Source: Takifugu bimaculatus (taxonomy: Eukaryota > Chordata > Actinopteri > Tetraodontiformes > Tetraodontidae). Taken from it: 64,000 nucleotides of DNA. Below the pieces are notes generated by a model. It had not been told where the DNA came from, searched no databases, and saw only the letters and a list, made by a program, of their open reading frames with translations. Where the stretch lies: NCBI GenBank assembly GCA_004026145.2, contig CP034989.1:1387134-1451133 (forward strand). The letters run 5' to 3'. The translations under genes and the position numbers were made by a program. Shown piece after piece: positions 36,090 to 47,833 of the stretch. How positions within the stretch are numbered: position 1 is the stretch's first letter; the number at the start of each line of letters is the position of its first letter.

Positions 36090-37981
36090 ATGCACACGCC
36101 AGGACCCGAACAGGACGATTCTTTCGACTTCCTCTTCAAGATCATCCTGATCGGGGACTCCAACGTGGGCAAAACCTGCGTGGTCCAGAATTTCAAGTCG
36201 GGAACCTTCTCGGAGAAACAGCAGAACACCATCGGGGTGGACTTCAGCGTGCGGACCGTGGAGATCGAGGGGAAAAAAGTGAAGGTTAGTGATGAGTGGA
36301 GCCTGAGAAAACTGTAAATATCATTGATAATCCAGAGGACGGAGTAATCTGGGCTATATAATCTGAGGATGGATCCACCACCAATTAGAATTAAATGTCT
36401 TTTTTAAGCAGTTTTTTTTCCAATATCTCCATTTAAAACTATGATCAGGGATATGATAGAGTGTTTATGGGCCTGTCTGGGCTGAAATCTTTTGGGGTTT
36501 GTACAATCCTGGAACAGAAACTTGTCTAGGAAGTGACACTTGGCTACAGTTAGTCCAGAACAGGTCGGACCCGCCGGCTGTGGGAGGAGAAGAACCCGTC
36601 GGTCTGGTTCCTCCAGATACCGACTTCAGCGCAGACGGGAAAAGCACGGAAAAACAAAACATTGAATGACTCTTCTGCTGCCAACGTGTTAGAAAAAATA
36701 GAAGTAAATGCTTGAGTAAATGAGGTTCCGCATTCAACAGGAACCACCGGTGTGTTTCTGTCCTGCTGTCACCTCTGCTGAGTTGATCAAATGTTGGTTT
36801 GATCTGCAGCTTTACACAAAGTTGACCTAAAACAGGCTTTAAAAGCAGCCAAAACAATCCCACGTGGTTGGTTCAAGCAAAGAAATCATGTTTTCCCAAA
36901 ATTCACAGCGTCATCAGCAATTTCCCCCCTCCTTTGATGTCTTTGATCAGTGGATTTTCTTTTATTTAATTCCCTGACTGACAAAAATGTCCTTTGGATT
37001 CTTTAAAATAGCAACGAGAGGCCCTGTTTTCCGTTGCTACGTCATGCTAATGACATGCCCCGGGCCGTGTGTCGGCGAGCCTCCTGATGTGGCCGTTTCA
37101 GCAGCTCTTCCTGTGACAGTGTGTCGGGTCACAGCTGTGACCTTTGCCTGTTTTAGAACACATGCATTTAAAAAAGAGAGGCTTGTTTCGCCTGTCCAAA
37201 CAGTAATTCGCTGTTCAATCCTCTGACTCTGGATTGGTTGCTGTGTTAGCCGTCGCCATGAGAACGCGGTCCAACGGGGACCGCTTAGCTACAGGAGGAT
37301 GCCGGTGGTGTGTCGTCCCTCAGTTCCTCTCTGGTTCTTGTTTGTGTGGTTCAGATACAGGTGTGGGACACGGCCGGACAGGAGAGGTTTCGCACCATCA
37401 CCCAGAGCTATTACCGCAGCGCCCACGGCGCCGTCATCGCCTATGACATCACCCGGCACGCCACCTTTGACTCGGTCAGCCACTGGATCAGCGAGGTGGA
37501 GCTCTACGGAGCAAGTAACGTGACGCTGGTTCTGATCGGTGAGAAGCTAACGCTGCAGTCCCTTGTTTGCTTCGACGTCAACACTGTTAACTTGCTTGGG
37601 TCCTTGTCTAGGCAACAAATGCGACCTGGAGGAGGAACGCCAGGTCACATTTGAGGAAGCTTGCAACTTGGCAAAGAACAAGGGCATGCTAGCAGCGCTG
37701 GAGACATCCGCCAAGGTAATTAGCACGTATCTGAGACAAAGAAAGCTGAGCTGTGGCTAGTGTGTGATGTTCTGCTCTCGTGTCCACAGGAGAGTCAGAA
37801 CGTGGACGAGGCCTTCATGATGATGGCCAGGGAGCTCCTGGCTCGCAACGGCCATAACATCCAGCAGCACGGTGGCCTGGCGGCTAACGGCACGCCTCGG
37901 CTGCTCCTCCGGGCCAACTCTCGACCCGTCGATGAGCTCACAGGCGCCAACACGTCAGTGGAGCGGAAGACGTGCTGCTGA
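36090..37981 (+). CDS. rab19: Ras-related GTPase Rab19
   Basis: Small GTPase of membrane traffic. Coding exons are 36090-36284, 37355-37538, 37612-37715 and 37790-37981 (195+184+104+192 = 675 nt, 224 residues), all GT-AG. The P-loop GDSNVGKT is at 22-29, switch I has NTIGVDF (46-52), switch II has WDTAGQERF from residue 69, the guanine-specificity motifs are NKCD (128-131) and ETSAK (157-161), and the C-terminus ends in two cysteines for geranylgeranylation. [17 protein letters not shown] and [11 protein letters not shown] match vertebrate RAB19 as I recall it better than the related RAB43. The start at 36090 was chosen for its strong context (GCCACC before ATG) and the usual Rab N-terminus; the frame is open upstream to an ATG at 35982. 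All GTP-binding residues look intact. Confidence 0.95.
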
Positions 37982-38355
37982 CCAGAGGGACCAGGAGGAC
38001 TGAAGCTGATCTCAGGACATTTTTCTCTGCGGGAGTCAAATCAGTCACTGCTTTCAAAGTATTTCTGGTAATTGTTTATTCTCTTATTCATTTGAGGGAA
38101 TGTCATGACTCTGAGGAACCGCTTGTGGTGCTTCTATGACGAGTAATGTTTCGGCGCTGCTTCGCTTGGCGGAGAGGAGACGACCTGAAAACTGTGAATG
38201 ACCATATTTTGTAGATGTTCTCTCAGGTTATTGTATTTGAATGTCACGGATGTGCTTTCTTTGTCTGGATATTCTTGAAATGACGACGGGGATGACGTCA
38301 GACTACAGGAAGAATTACAGTTTTTGAGACTGTGAGAAGTCAATTGACCATTTTG

Positions 38356-38374
38356 GACACTAGAGGTCGCTGTG
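38356..38374 (+). promoter_or_regulatory. CTCF-like motif in the rab19-lrrc17 tail region
   Basis: GACACTAGAGGTCGCTGTG resembles the CTCF consensus variant CCACTAGAGGGCGCTGTG with a G-to-T change in the core. It lies between the rab19 stop codon and its AATAAA. Confidence 0.3.
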
Positions 38375-38407
38375 CTTCTATACACGACCGATCTTAACAG
38401 TTTTGTC

Positions 38408-38413
38408 AATAAA
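38408..38413 (+). promoter_or_regulatory. rab19 poly(A) signal AATAAA
   Basis: AATAAA about 430 bp after the rab19 stop codon, the first canonical hexamer on the plus strand there. A second one sits at about 38497-38502. Use of either is inferred. Confidence 0.5.
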
Positions 38414-38509
38414 TACCAGCAAATCATCACATTTGTCATTGTTACTCACTTACATTGTGCAGCAAAATCTAATTTAGTCGTAAAAAGAGTCAGAAAAAAT
38501 AAACCCAGT

Positions 38510-38515
38510 TTTATT
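38510..38515 (-). promoter_or_regulatory. lrrc17 poly(A) signal AATAAA
   Basis: Minus-strand AATAAA about 290 bp beyond the lrrc17 stop codon (TAG at 38807-38809). It faces the rab19 signals from the other strand, so the two transcripts' 3' ends abut or overlap. Confidence 0.5.
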
Positions 38516-38806
38516 TCCAGAAAACAGGATCACAATTGCATACATCAAGTCAATCTACAGAAAAAAATGTTTTTAAGATAAAAAGTGTATCCTCAACCCA
38601 ATTCCAAAACTGAACAGTCACGTGAGAGCACCTGCAGTTGTGTTGGAAATTAATATTACAAAAAATGTTATAAATAATTGATTTGTATCAGAAAGGAGGG
38701 GTAGATTTCATATCGTTTTCACTTTCTCAGATCAAAACGGTAATTTTAAAAACTTTGATTCCACATTGTGATTGAAGGACTCGTTATTATCTAATCTTCC
38801 AGCGCT

Positions 38807-41800
38807 CTAACTCAACCTGATGATCTCTATCCCGTTTATCCTTTTCCTCAGCAGGGGTTGAGGCAGACCTCCCCTGTCCGTCTCCCCCGCCACCTCTTGG
38901 GCCTCATTGTCAGTCCCTCCTAGCGCCCCCTGTCCCGTATCCATCCCTCCAGTTTGTCTATCCTTGGGACACTCCCCGTTGTAGGTCTTGACGTAATCCT
39001 CCACCCGCCAGCCCCGGAACTCCTCGGGCTCGGCGCAGATCAGGCCGGTGTACTGGACCCCCGGGTGGTGCTTGAGCCAGTAGATCAAATAGTGGATGTT
39101 GTAATCGCAGACCCAGGGGTTGTTCCCCAGCGAGAGCTTCCGCAGGAAGTAGAGGTCCTCCAGCACGCCGTACTGGAAGTTGTGGAGGCTGTTGTTGGAC
39201 AGGTCGAGCTCACGGAGGTACAACAGGCCCGCGAAGGCAGCTGCAAGGAGAAGAGAAGGTCCTGCTTTTATTTGAGAGTCGCAGCTCTGGAGAGGGTTCT
39301 GAAACCCAGATCGCATGTGGTCAAGTCCAGGTGGACGTCCAGGACATGGAAATGAAATCAGTCAAGTCCAGGTGGACGTCCAGGACATCAGAGCACATTT
39401 GGGTTCCCACTTACTAATAATCTAGCAACACCCCTTAACCTAAATTTCCTCTGACATCCAGGAGAAGCTAGAACCCCAGCAGGAAACACTTGGACACAGA
39501 GGAACCGCACAAACCCCAGACGTGCAACCTAAATATTTCTACCTGTGGTTAGATTCCCTCTGATCACTCAGTGTCTCAAAGAGTGACTGCTGACATCGTC
39601 CCTAAAAGGTTCCAGATGCTGTTAGCGGCTGGATTTATTTGACAGCAGAGAGTGTAATGAGCCGTGCGACAGCCTCGGGCCCGAGCTTTCATCTTAGACT
39701 GAGCTGGAGCGGAAGGAAGAGAGGAGTGCAGAAGAAGAGAAGACATACCTGGGGGCCAGTGGGAACCTTTTTAATGATGCTCGCTAGCTCTGGGTCAACC
39801 GCAGGAGCTTTTATCATTTCCTCAGGTGTTTAAAAAACCATGAAAAGTTTCCACTAAAGCTTTCTGGGAATAAAACTTTCTCATGTCCGTGTTTCTCATG
39901 TCCTGAAACAAGCCAACCAGGTATATCCTGGTCATCTTCCACCCCCCACCCCACCCCCAAGAATGATGACCCGTCAACAACAAACAGAATCTCAAGGTCT
40001 AACGTGACCGCAGACGTGGATGCGATACTGTCGGAGCGCCGTTCCAACCAGACGTGCAGCGTTTTTTAGGCTTCCGACAGTGAGAAAGGTTCTAGGAGGA
40101 ATATTACACAGAGATTCTGTCAGCACTTTGTAACAGCTCTTAAAATACTCTTGTCAGTCATGGGAAATTTGTAGCTAATTCCATCACAGGATGATCTGCA
40201 CCCACAACAATCTGGCAAAGAACCTGGCCAAAACCAACAATGGAACATGAGAATAAATAACCCGATTCCCAGAGCCTCTGTCTTCCCGTCAATGGTTTCA
40301 GTTTCCAGTCGTCCAAGTCTGATTATTCTCTTGAAACTGATCGTAAACATGTTTTAGATCTACGCCAAATGGGAAGATGATTACAAAGAGGAAGAGGTGA
40401 TTGGGAGCAGATGTCAGAATTGGTCTTGGAGTTCCCAAATTTATCTTGGAAACACTTGGACGCGAGCGAGAGCGACATCCGCGAGGAAGAGAGGGATAAA
40501 AGATTTCCTTTTTCCCACATCAGCTTGGACATGATCGGGGTAACGGCCCCTTTAAAAGTCGGGTCAGGTAGCTGGAAATTAGGATAAATCAGATGAGTCG
40601 TAGGTGGAGCAACCGCAGGTGTTGCTGGTTGCACATTAGGCATATGAGGGTTGCCATAGTTACCCTCTATAGACGTATTGTAGGCTCAATGAAATGTGTA
40701 TGCTGACTTAATATCTCAAAGAAGATGAGATGATGACTTGTAGCCAATTTGGAAAAATAGTCCCTCCAACTATCCATCATTTACCACTTTATCCCTCAGC
40801 AGGGTTGCGGAGGGGGGTGGAGCCTATCCCGGCTGCCTCCAGGTGTTGAGAGTTGCCAATTTGCCTGTCCTCTAACTTACCCAGGCAGTTTCTCACCCGT
40901 TTCGATTTGCTGCAGGCTGTTGCGGCTGAGGTTGAGCAGCTTCAGGTCTTTGCAGGTCAGGAACTGCTGGGGCTTCAGGTGTCTGATGCTGTTCCCAGAC
41001 AGGTCCATCTTGACGATGTCAATCGGCAGCCCGGACGGGACGTGGTTCAAATCTCCAGAAAAAAAAAAACAGACGGGATGTCAAAACACAAGACGTCGTT
41101 TCTGCAAAGATCGTACATGGGGCGGAAATGATGACACAGCGAAAAATAAAAAATGGTCCCCTCGGGCATCTGGAGAAACTGGAGTTTCGGTCTGCAGCCT
41201 TCGTGGTTTTCAAGATGTTCTGTGGGTTGTTGCAACTGTTAACGTTTTCAAGCCGGAGCGACGTGTGACCACATGGACACTAATATTTCCCCCTGATGGT
41301 TCACGGTTCGTTTCTTCCACGTATGGCTTTTGAGGCACTGATGTACAAACCAGTGAGCTCCACGTATTCCCCTACGGATGACGGACGTTCCCAAGACTTG
41401 AGACGTGAAGCCTCACTATCACCTGCAGCTTTGTTGTCTGACATGTTTTTGACAACAAGCTGCAATAATCCGCAACATGTTTGCAGACGAGGGTGAAGAA
41501 TTCCATTAAAGCCATCGATACTCTACAGTTGAGGCCCGTGCATGTGGAGGACTCTCCAGCATGTGTTTGTGTGGAATTTTTGATTTATTCTGAAAAATGT
41601 AGGGCATTCTAGCGCACCGAGAGCAGATGTTGCAGACGTTGGGGCTCTTTGGGTGAAGGAGGCGCTTTCCTTTAAATCACTCTGAAAATATACACACACT
41701 TGTGAGTGTAGACGTGTGTAAATTGCGCTCCTAGATGCTGCGGACGCACTCGGGAAGTGTAATTAATGCTGTTTGGCAACGTAGGGGCGTTTGTCAACAC

Positions 41801-44800
41801 AGACGCAGACAGAAAAATGGCTAGCTGGCATCAAACTCCCGGGATCACCTGCAGACACGATATTATTCCTGCTTGGACATGACCTGCAGACGATTACTCA
41901 TCCAGCGACGCCAGCGTTTAATCAGCAGCACTGACGGGCTATTCAACCTTGTGTTTTCTAATGAGAAGTCTAATTTTTATGCTTTAACATATGGGCCCCT
42001 AAAACTAGCTGCGACTGAATAAAGATGAAACGAAAGGAGAGTTTTTGTGCTCAGTCGGGAACATCTGTGCCTGAGCTATTCTTTCCATAAAAACCCAAGT
42101 ATGGATTCCGCTCCCGTCTCTGGAAATCCAAGCCAGCCGATAATGTCCAGGCTATAAATTTGATGATTTAGTCAATTACCCGGGAGGTTCAACTCTAGCA
42201 CCTACTTCACGTAGGTGAAGCACACGCTGCTGTGAATGCACATGAGAATGTGATTTTGACTTGGCGTGCGAGTCCCGTCCTGTAAGGGATCTCTGCTGAC
42301 ACATTTCCGAGCACCACGGTTTGGTCATCAGACAGGGATTTTTTTATTTTAATTATTCGCAGTGTCTTGCTGTGAGTAATCACCCTTCCTGTAAAGGACT
42401 TGTTGCTGCGTTCCAGTGAAACGCGCTCCAAACATCATTTCAGCACATCTGAAGTCACAGTGAATCACAATTAAACAGCATGTAATCAACAACAGAGCAC
42501 CTATAAAGGCCAGCGGGACAGTTATTTGTCCTAAAATATGACCTGTTACTCGCTCCACCAAGCCCATCTGAAGCACCCAGGACCTTTCCCAACGTTAGGA
42601 TTTTACAAGAAGGGTGCAACGACCGCTAATGTCCTCTGCTTATTAAATTATGCTCCATGTAACCTGGCCTGCTGTACAGCTTAATAATCACACTAATGTT
42701 ATAGGCTGGGGTCTTTTTTAAACATACTAATAATCCTGTTTATAGTGTAACGCAGTTCCAACGGCCAGCCGTGACCTCATTATGTCGGTGGGCTCTAGAG
42801 TCGATAGAGGTTAATGCCCTTAATACTGCTTTTGCATTGGATTTGCGTGGAATGACAGTTATTGGAACTACTGGTTGGTTTTATGTCATAGGTGGATAAA
42901 AATGTCACATAAAATGAGGCTTCGGTATCTGTCAAAGCTCCTGCAAAACTGTTGGAGGTTGTGAATGAGCGGAACAAGCTCTCTCTTGTTTTCTGATTCG
43001 ATTGAAAGCTGCCGCTTTTGATTCCACACCAGCGTGAATTTGGGGTATTTTTACACATATAGAGCAACCCTGACTCATGGAACTTGACTCCGTGTGTGAA
43101 GAGGGCTTCTGAAAGAGGCAGGAAGTGGAGTGTGATTGCCGGGTGTTGGAAAAGAGCAAAAAGATGGTTGTTGAATGACATTCAGAGATGGAAACAAAGA
43201 GACTTCAGAGTAAATGAGATAAAGAATCGCTTCTAATGCTCTGCTGTTGGGGCGGGAAAAAAAGGTTTGGGGGCTTTTACACAGCATAAATGCAGCATTG
43301 TGGCGCTTTGGTTCGCCACTTTATAAAAGATTGCTTTCTGGAACGGGCTGAAAGCTCTGATTTAAAGAGTGAGTTCCACTGAAGCGGGTTTAAAGAGTCA
43401 GGTTTAACTGCTGTCAGGGAAAGACAGAAACAAGCTGGTTTGAGGGACATGGAAGAGATGAAAGAGAGCAATTAGGGAGGGAAAAATTTCAACTAAAAGG
43501 AACAAGAAGTAATCTGTCTGGAGAAATTGACAATTGGTCGTCTGTGCCTCAGTCTGTCTTTGGAAAACAGTGACGCAGCTACAGTTTATAGATCGGTGGG
43601 GCCTGATAGTGGCTTCTCTTTTACTTTTACAATGAAAGAACCAGATGTGAGAGCTTGAGAATTCCTGTGTTGCACTCTGATAGATGCCTGCGTGCTCCCC
43701 ACAGACAACATTTTTTAAACATCAAAAAACACACAATGATGGACACACACGATGCTCTTCAGAATCTGGTGCAGCACAAAGAGCCTGTTGTGTCGGGACA
43801 TTCTTAGACTCTTAACGAGAAGCTTTCGGTAAAGCATTAGAATATGCGCTTCCCCCTAAATGAGGCTCACACGCTCCATGTGGCAGCTTTCATAAAGTAA
43901 ACACAACTCTGCTTGCTCAGCCCACTTGTGGCCAGAACTCTAGAAAGGAGCCTCGTGCCCACTTTCATCGGGCAACCGACTTAGTAAAATGCTCAGGAAA
44001 GAATTTATACTCAGGTTTATGGGTTTAGAAATTAAATTGCAGCACATGAGGGGTGCCAACACAACATTAAATGGCTGCATTTTAACATAAAGACACTAAA
44101 GCAACCCTTCGGAATTAGCATCCTGTGCGGTTGCTTTTGATTCATCATAAAGAATCGTAATTGACCAAAAAGTTGGTGCATGAGTGGTTGTTCTTTACGG
44201 TCAAACCATATGAGTTAGCAGACATTGGTCCAGACCATTTTATTGCTGACATGTTCCCACCAACTTTTCCAGAAATCTTTATTACCTGGAATTTAAACAT
44301 GGGAGAAGAATTCCTGGTAATTCCTGCCGTTCCTCTTCAATTTCAAAAGATGCAACTGACACGTTTACACAGGAGATTTGCAGAACCTGGTCTCACCTTT
44401 GTTGCTGCAGTCCAGCAGAGGTTTGGGGAACATATATGTGCGACATATGGAGGTGACCTCCGGCTTCACTTTGATCTGCGGCCGGCTCGGCACCTCTCCG
44501 TCTCTGTCGGGGGCGCACAGCAACTCCACATTCATCTTCTTCAGTTTGTGGCCCCTCATCGACAGGGGCCCGGCACACTTGGCGTAGTTTCCCAGGTTGC
44601 GGTTGCTGGGCAGCTGCATGGTCCTGACCAGGCTGTCCAGGGAACAGTCGCAGGTCCAGGGGTTGTCGTAGATGCGGAGGTAGGTGAGGCGGCGCATGGG
44701 GAGCAGGATCTCCTCGGACGCCGTCCTCAGACCGTTGTGCTGGAGGAGCAGCGTGGTGAGCTGCGTGAGGCCGGCGAACGCTCCATCCTCCACCATAGAG

Positions 44801-45807
44801 ATGTCGTTCTGCTGCAGGTCCAGGCTCTTTAACTGGGTGAACTGGGAGAACATGTTGTCTCTGAGGACCTAAGGAAGGGAATGAAAAGTGTCATTTCTTA
44901 TTCAAAATGGCTGGCGAGTTAAGTTTATGGGGCCAGTGAGGCCACGGTTTGGTTATCCCTAAACTTTCCCACATACACTCAGCTAATAAAATGTTTAATT
45001 GTTTTTGTCTGATGTCACTTGAATGAATTTTGGTTTGTTTTATTGATAAGAGAGAACAATTACCACCCAGATGTAATTTGGTGTGCATAGTGTGACAGAA
45101 TTCCCCTTTTATCATGTGGCTAGAATACAACACGGTGCCCTCTGCAGTGGCAAAATGTCGCCAGAGTCTAACCTTAACCCTCCTCCTAACCCCAATTCTC
45201 ACTCTAACACATACGCTTCCTCTCTGGGATAATGATGTTGGTCTGTTGCTATTTATTAAATATAAGAAGCCGTTTAGATTTGTTCCTCCTGTGATACACA
45301 GATGATGTGTGTTCTTACTCCAACACGTGAAAAGCTACATGCAGACACACACTTACAAAAAAAAAAGTGTTTGATCGCGGTCCTAAATAAATGGTGCGCA
45401 GATGCTTGCAGTATCAACAAGCTGGATGGATTTAGAGTCATGAGTAGCAGCTGGAGCAGCTGTTTGCAAATAATTTAACCATTTTAATACTCAGAACTGA
45501 TCTTTCCCCCCCCAACAAGTCTACCGGTTCACACGTTCAAGGACACAGGCTCTACCTGAATTTTGTTTCTTGCTAGCAGCAGGTGTTGGATGTCTGTGGG
45601 CCAGTCCTGCATCACTGTGGTCAGCTGCTGGTCCTGGCAGTCCAGGTACTTCTCCCCTGCCTCGATGTATTCTTTGCACTCCTGAGCCTGGCGTCTCGAC
45701 TTGCCTCCTCCCCATGCGCGGCCCCTGGCTCCATACTGCGGAGCCCTTCTGCCAGATTCAGCCGAGTGCAGGAGAAGCAAGAGAAGGACGGCGGCCGGGA
45801 GGCGCAT
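38807..45807 (-). CDS. lrrc17: Leucine-rich repeat-containing protein 17, secreted
   Basis: Secreted leucine-rich-repeat protein; the mammalian protein is reported to restrain RANKL-driven osteoclast formation. Coding exons are 45807-45556, 44868-44397, 41052-40897 and 39240-38807 (252+472+156+434 = 1314 nt, 437 residues; the human protein is about 441), all GT-AG. Residues 1-19 form a signal peptide with a run of six leucines. Two LRR blocks follow, each closed by a cysteine cap: NPWTCDCSLDSLV with SNRNLGNYAKC in exon 2, and NPWVCDYNIHYLIYWLKHH in exon 4. The phrases ELDLSNNSLHNF and YGVLEDLYFL are near-identical to my recollection of human LRRC17. The second cap has Tyr where the first has Cys (CDY against CDC), as in the mammalian protein. 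The C-terminal tail after ECPKD is Gly/Thr/Glu-rich and diverged. Introns 2 and 3 are large (3.3 and 1.7 kb) for this locus. Confidence 0.95.
38917..38936 (-). promoter_or_regulatory. CTCF-like motif inside the last lrrc17 exon
   Basis: The minus strand reads GGGACAGGGGGCGCTAGGAG. It matches the CTCF core CAGGGGGCGCTA exactly and lies in the diverged tail-coding part of lrrc17, where the protein sequence is poorly constrained. Confidence 0.4.
39320..39388. repeat. 28-bp direct duplication in lrrc17 intron 3
   Basis: The same 28 bases occur at 39320-39347 and 39361-39388, separated by 13 bp and identical by eye. They contain the palindrome GGACGTCC. The copies lie about 80-150 bp upstream (in gene sense) of the last lrrc17 exon. 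Confidence 0.9.
40765..40850 (+). repeat. Teleost dispersed repeat fragment in lrrc17 intron 3
   Basis: The stretch reads like the widespread fish repeat tail of the type 'accgctttatcc ... gggttgcgggg ... ggagcctatcccagct': here it has CACTTTATCCCTCAGCAGGG followed by GGAGCCTATCCCGGCTGCC. Recognition is from memory of fish genomic sequence. The parent element (LINE or SINE) is not certain. Confidence 0.55.
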
Positions 45808-46080
45808 GGCGGCGAGGGGGGAGAGGAAGGGGGGCTTCTAGTTCGTCAGGGCAACCTTTAAAGAATGTTTCCAGATGATTGATGTGGGAGAATACAGGAG
45901 GCCGGTCACAGCTGGATGAAAGGAGGGGGGAGAAAAACAGAGAGTTCATTTTCCAAGCCAAATTGATCTTGACAGAGACACAAAGCTCAAAAAAGAAGTG
46001 CCAATAATTCAGAAAATAGGAAGCAATTTGTTGCTGAGAGAGTCTGGGAGGCTGGCGCATGGAGACCTGCTGTCAACTGT
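45808..46080 (-). promoter_or_regulatory. lrrc17 5' UTR and nearby upstream sequence
   Basis: The sequence just upstream of the lrrc17 start is pyrimidine-rich on the coding strand. A possible acceptor (TTTCATCCAG) ends near 45911, so a further non-coding exon may lie upstream. The promoter itself is not identifiable from sequence. Confidence 0.3.
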
Positions 46081-46980
46081 GAGGGAAACACGCTGAAATA
46101 ATTAGTGGGGAGGTAGGAGAAAGTGGGGAGCGCGGAAGAGGAAACAGGAAACGGGGCTGGAATGAAAAGAAAGGGGGACATATTTAACGTGTTAGCATGT
46201 TATGGATTAAAATGTGGTTGCAGTAAAGCGCGGTCTGCTTTCCAGGACACCCCATGCTTGTTTTGCCCTTTCAGCTAAACAGACTGCTCTCCGTTGTGCC
46301 CACCTCTGCCATCCTTTCATTTATCCCTACTTTCCTGTCATTTTTCCCCTCCAACACCTGCTTTCTTTCCACTTTGTTTGTGTTTTTGTTCTGACTTTCC
46401 TCAAACATCCATCCACTCGCAGGATGTTTACCCTTTGGACCCAAATCCATCTTTTTCCCCATGTTTGACAGCTCAGGAGTAAAACTCAACGTCTTACAAA
46501 TCACTCCTGCTAAACATTATAATGTGCACTGTTGCAGGCGGTCACCTGGGCAACACCTTGTCTCACACCTGGCCCAACAGTGAAGGATGATCAGCCTCTT
46601 ACAATGATGCAATGTACAGATTCTGTAAGTCTTTGCTAATGTATGCTTACAGAGGCTAAGTGTTATATAACCTACAGGGTCAGAGGTCACAGTGAGGTTA
46701 TAGTTCCCATGTTTGACCTGCTCATCAAGGTCTGAGAGTAGCACGGCCTACAAATCTGAGGAATTGTTCGGCACTAGCCCCTCAGTTGGGACTAACTTAA
46801 AAAATTTGGCCAAGATCATTTGAGTTAATGCTTCATAAGAAGCATCAAATGTGTGAAAATACTGTCCAGGTTCTCTTTTCTTGCTGCTATTACTTATAAA
46901 AATGCATTAAAAGTTAACACTGTACGGTCAGCTTACAGCACAGGAGACACACAGACATGGTGACTCAGTGCAGTTGGACA

Positions 46981-47005
46981 CCCCCCCCCCCTCCCCCCCC
47001 TCCCC
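46981..47005. repeat. C-rich tract (C11-T-C8-T-C4)
   Basis: The minus strand carries G4, A, G8, A, G11 in 25 bases, a strong potential G-quadruplex. Confidence 0.85.
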
Positions 47006-47691
47006 GACAGTCTGTTCCAGTGGAACAAGCCCGTCGATGCAGATGTTGCCGTTCTGTCGTGAACAAACAGATCGGAGGTCTTTGCAAACTGCTGACAGAA
47101 ACAGCTGAGAATGTATCTGGGGACTCACTTTCCAGTCTAGTGAACACTGTTGAACTGTGCAGCTATCGGCCAACCTTCTCCTCCATGCAGCCGTTCTTAC
47201 GTCACAACAGGGGGTTTACTGTTGCTGGTTCTACTGTAGACACGCAGTGTTCTTGCCTTCAGCGCCCGACAGACAGGATCCAGTTCTCACAGTACAAGTC
47301 AGGTCAGTTCAAACACCAGACCAGACTGAGCGTGGAGCGAGACCCTAATCCTGCCTCTGTCGACAGCTGCCATCAGGTTAAGTCATTTGGTCTGGTACAT
47401 GTGGTTTCGATTCACGACCGGGAATGATTTGGAAGTGGGGGGAGTAATGCGCGTCTTCATTTTCAAACTGTACAGACACAATTACATTTACACAACTCTG
47501 CCACAAAGTGTTGATTAATGACCGCAAAGTTAACTTTTTGCATGACTTTTGGCAATAGTCTTCAGCTGATTATTTCATGGGTTTTTATATGCAGTATTTA
47601 AGGCCATCATCATGAAAAATCTGGCAAAATTCCTGTATCCAAAAGTGACAAAGGAGCCATTTCCTTCCGAAGAAATCCACATAAATGTACT

Positions 47692-47710
47692 TTAGCGCCC
47701 CTTGTGGCCA
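47692..47710 (-). promoter_or_regulatory. Strong CTCF-like motif
   Basis: The minus strand reads TGGCCACAAGGGGCGCTAA, differing at very few positions from the extended vertebrate CTCF consensus TGGCCACCAGGGGGCGCTA. It lies about 120 bp from the solo LTR that starts at 47834. Confidence 0.5.
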
Positions 47711-47833
47711 GAACACACAGTCTTTAAAGTCATTTGCAGTGTGCACCACCTGCAATTCAAGTTCTTTGTCGGTTCAGAAGGTGGAAAATCGTTGCACATT
47801 TCTGGCCGTTCAGCTTCACCACTCCAAAGAAAT

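Noticed and set aside
38954..39355. 133-codon plus-strand frame
   Set aside because: It is antisense to the last lrrc17 exon.
44161..44832. 223-codon plus-strand frame
   Set aside because: Most of it is antisense to lrrc17 exon 2 (44397-44868), where codon composition keeps the other strand open.
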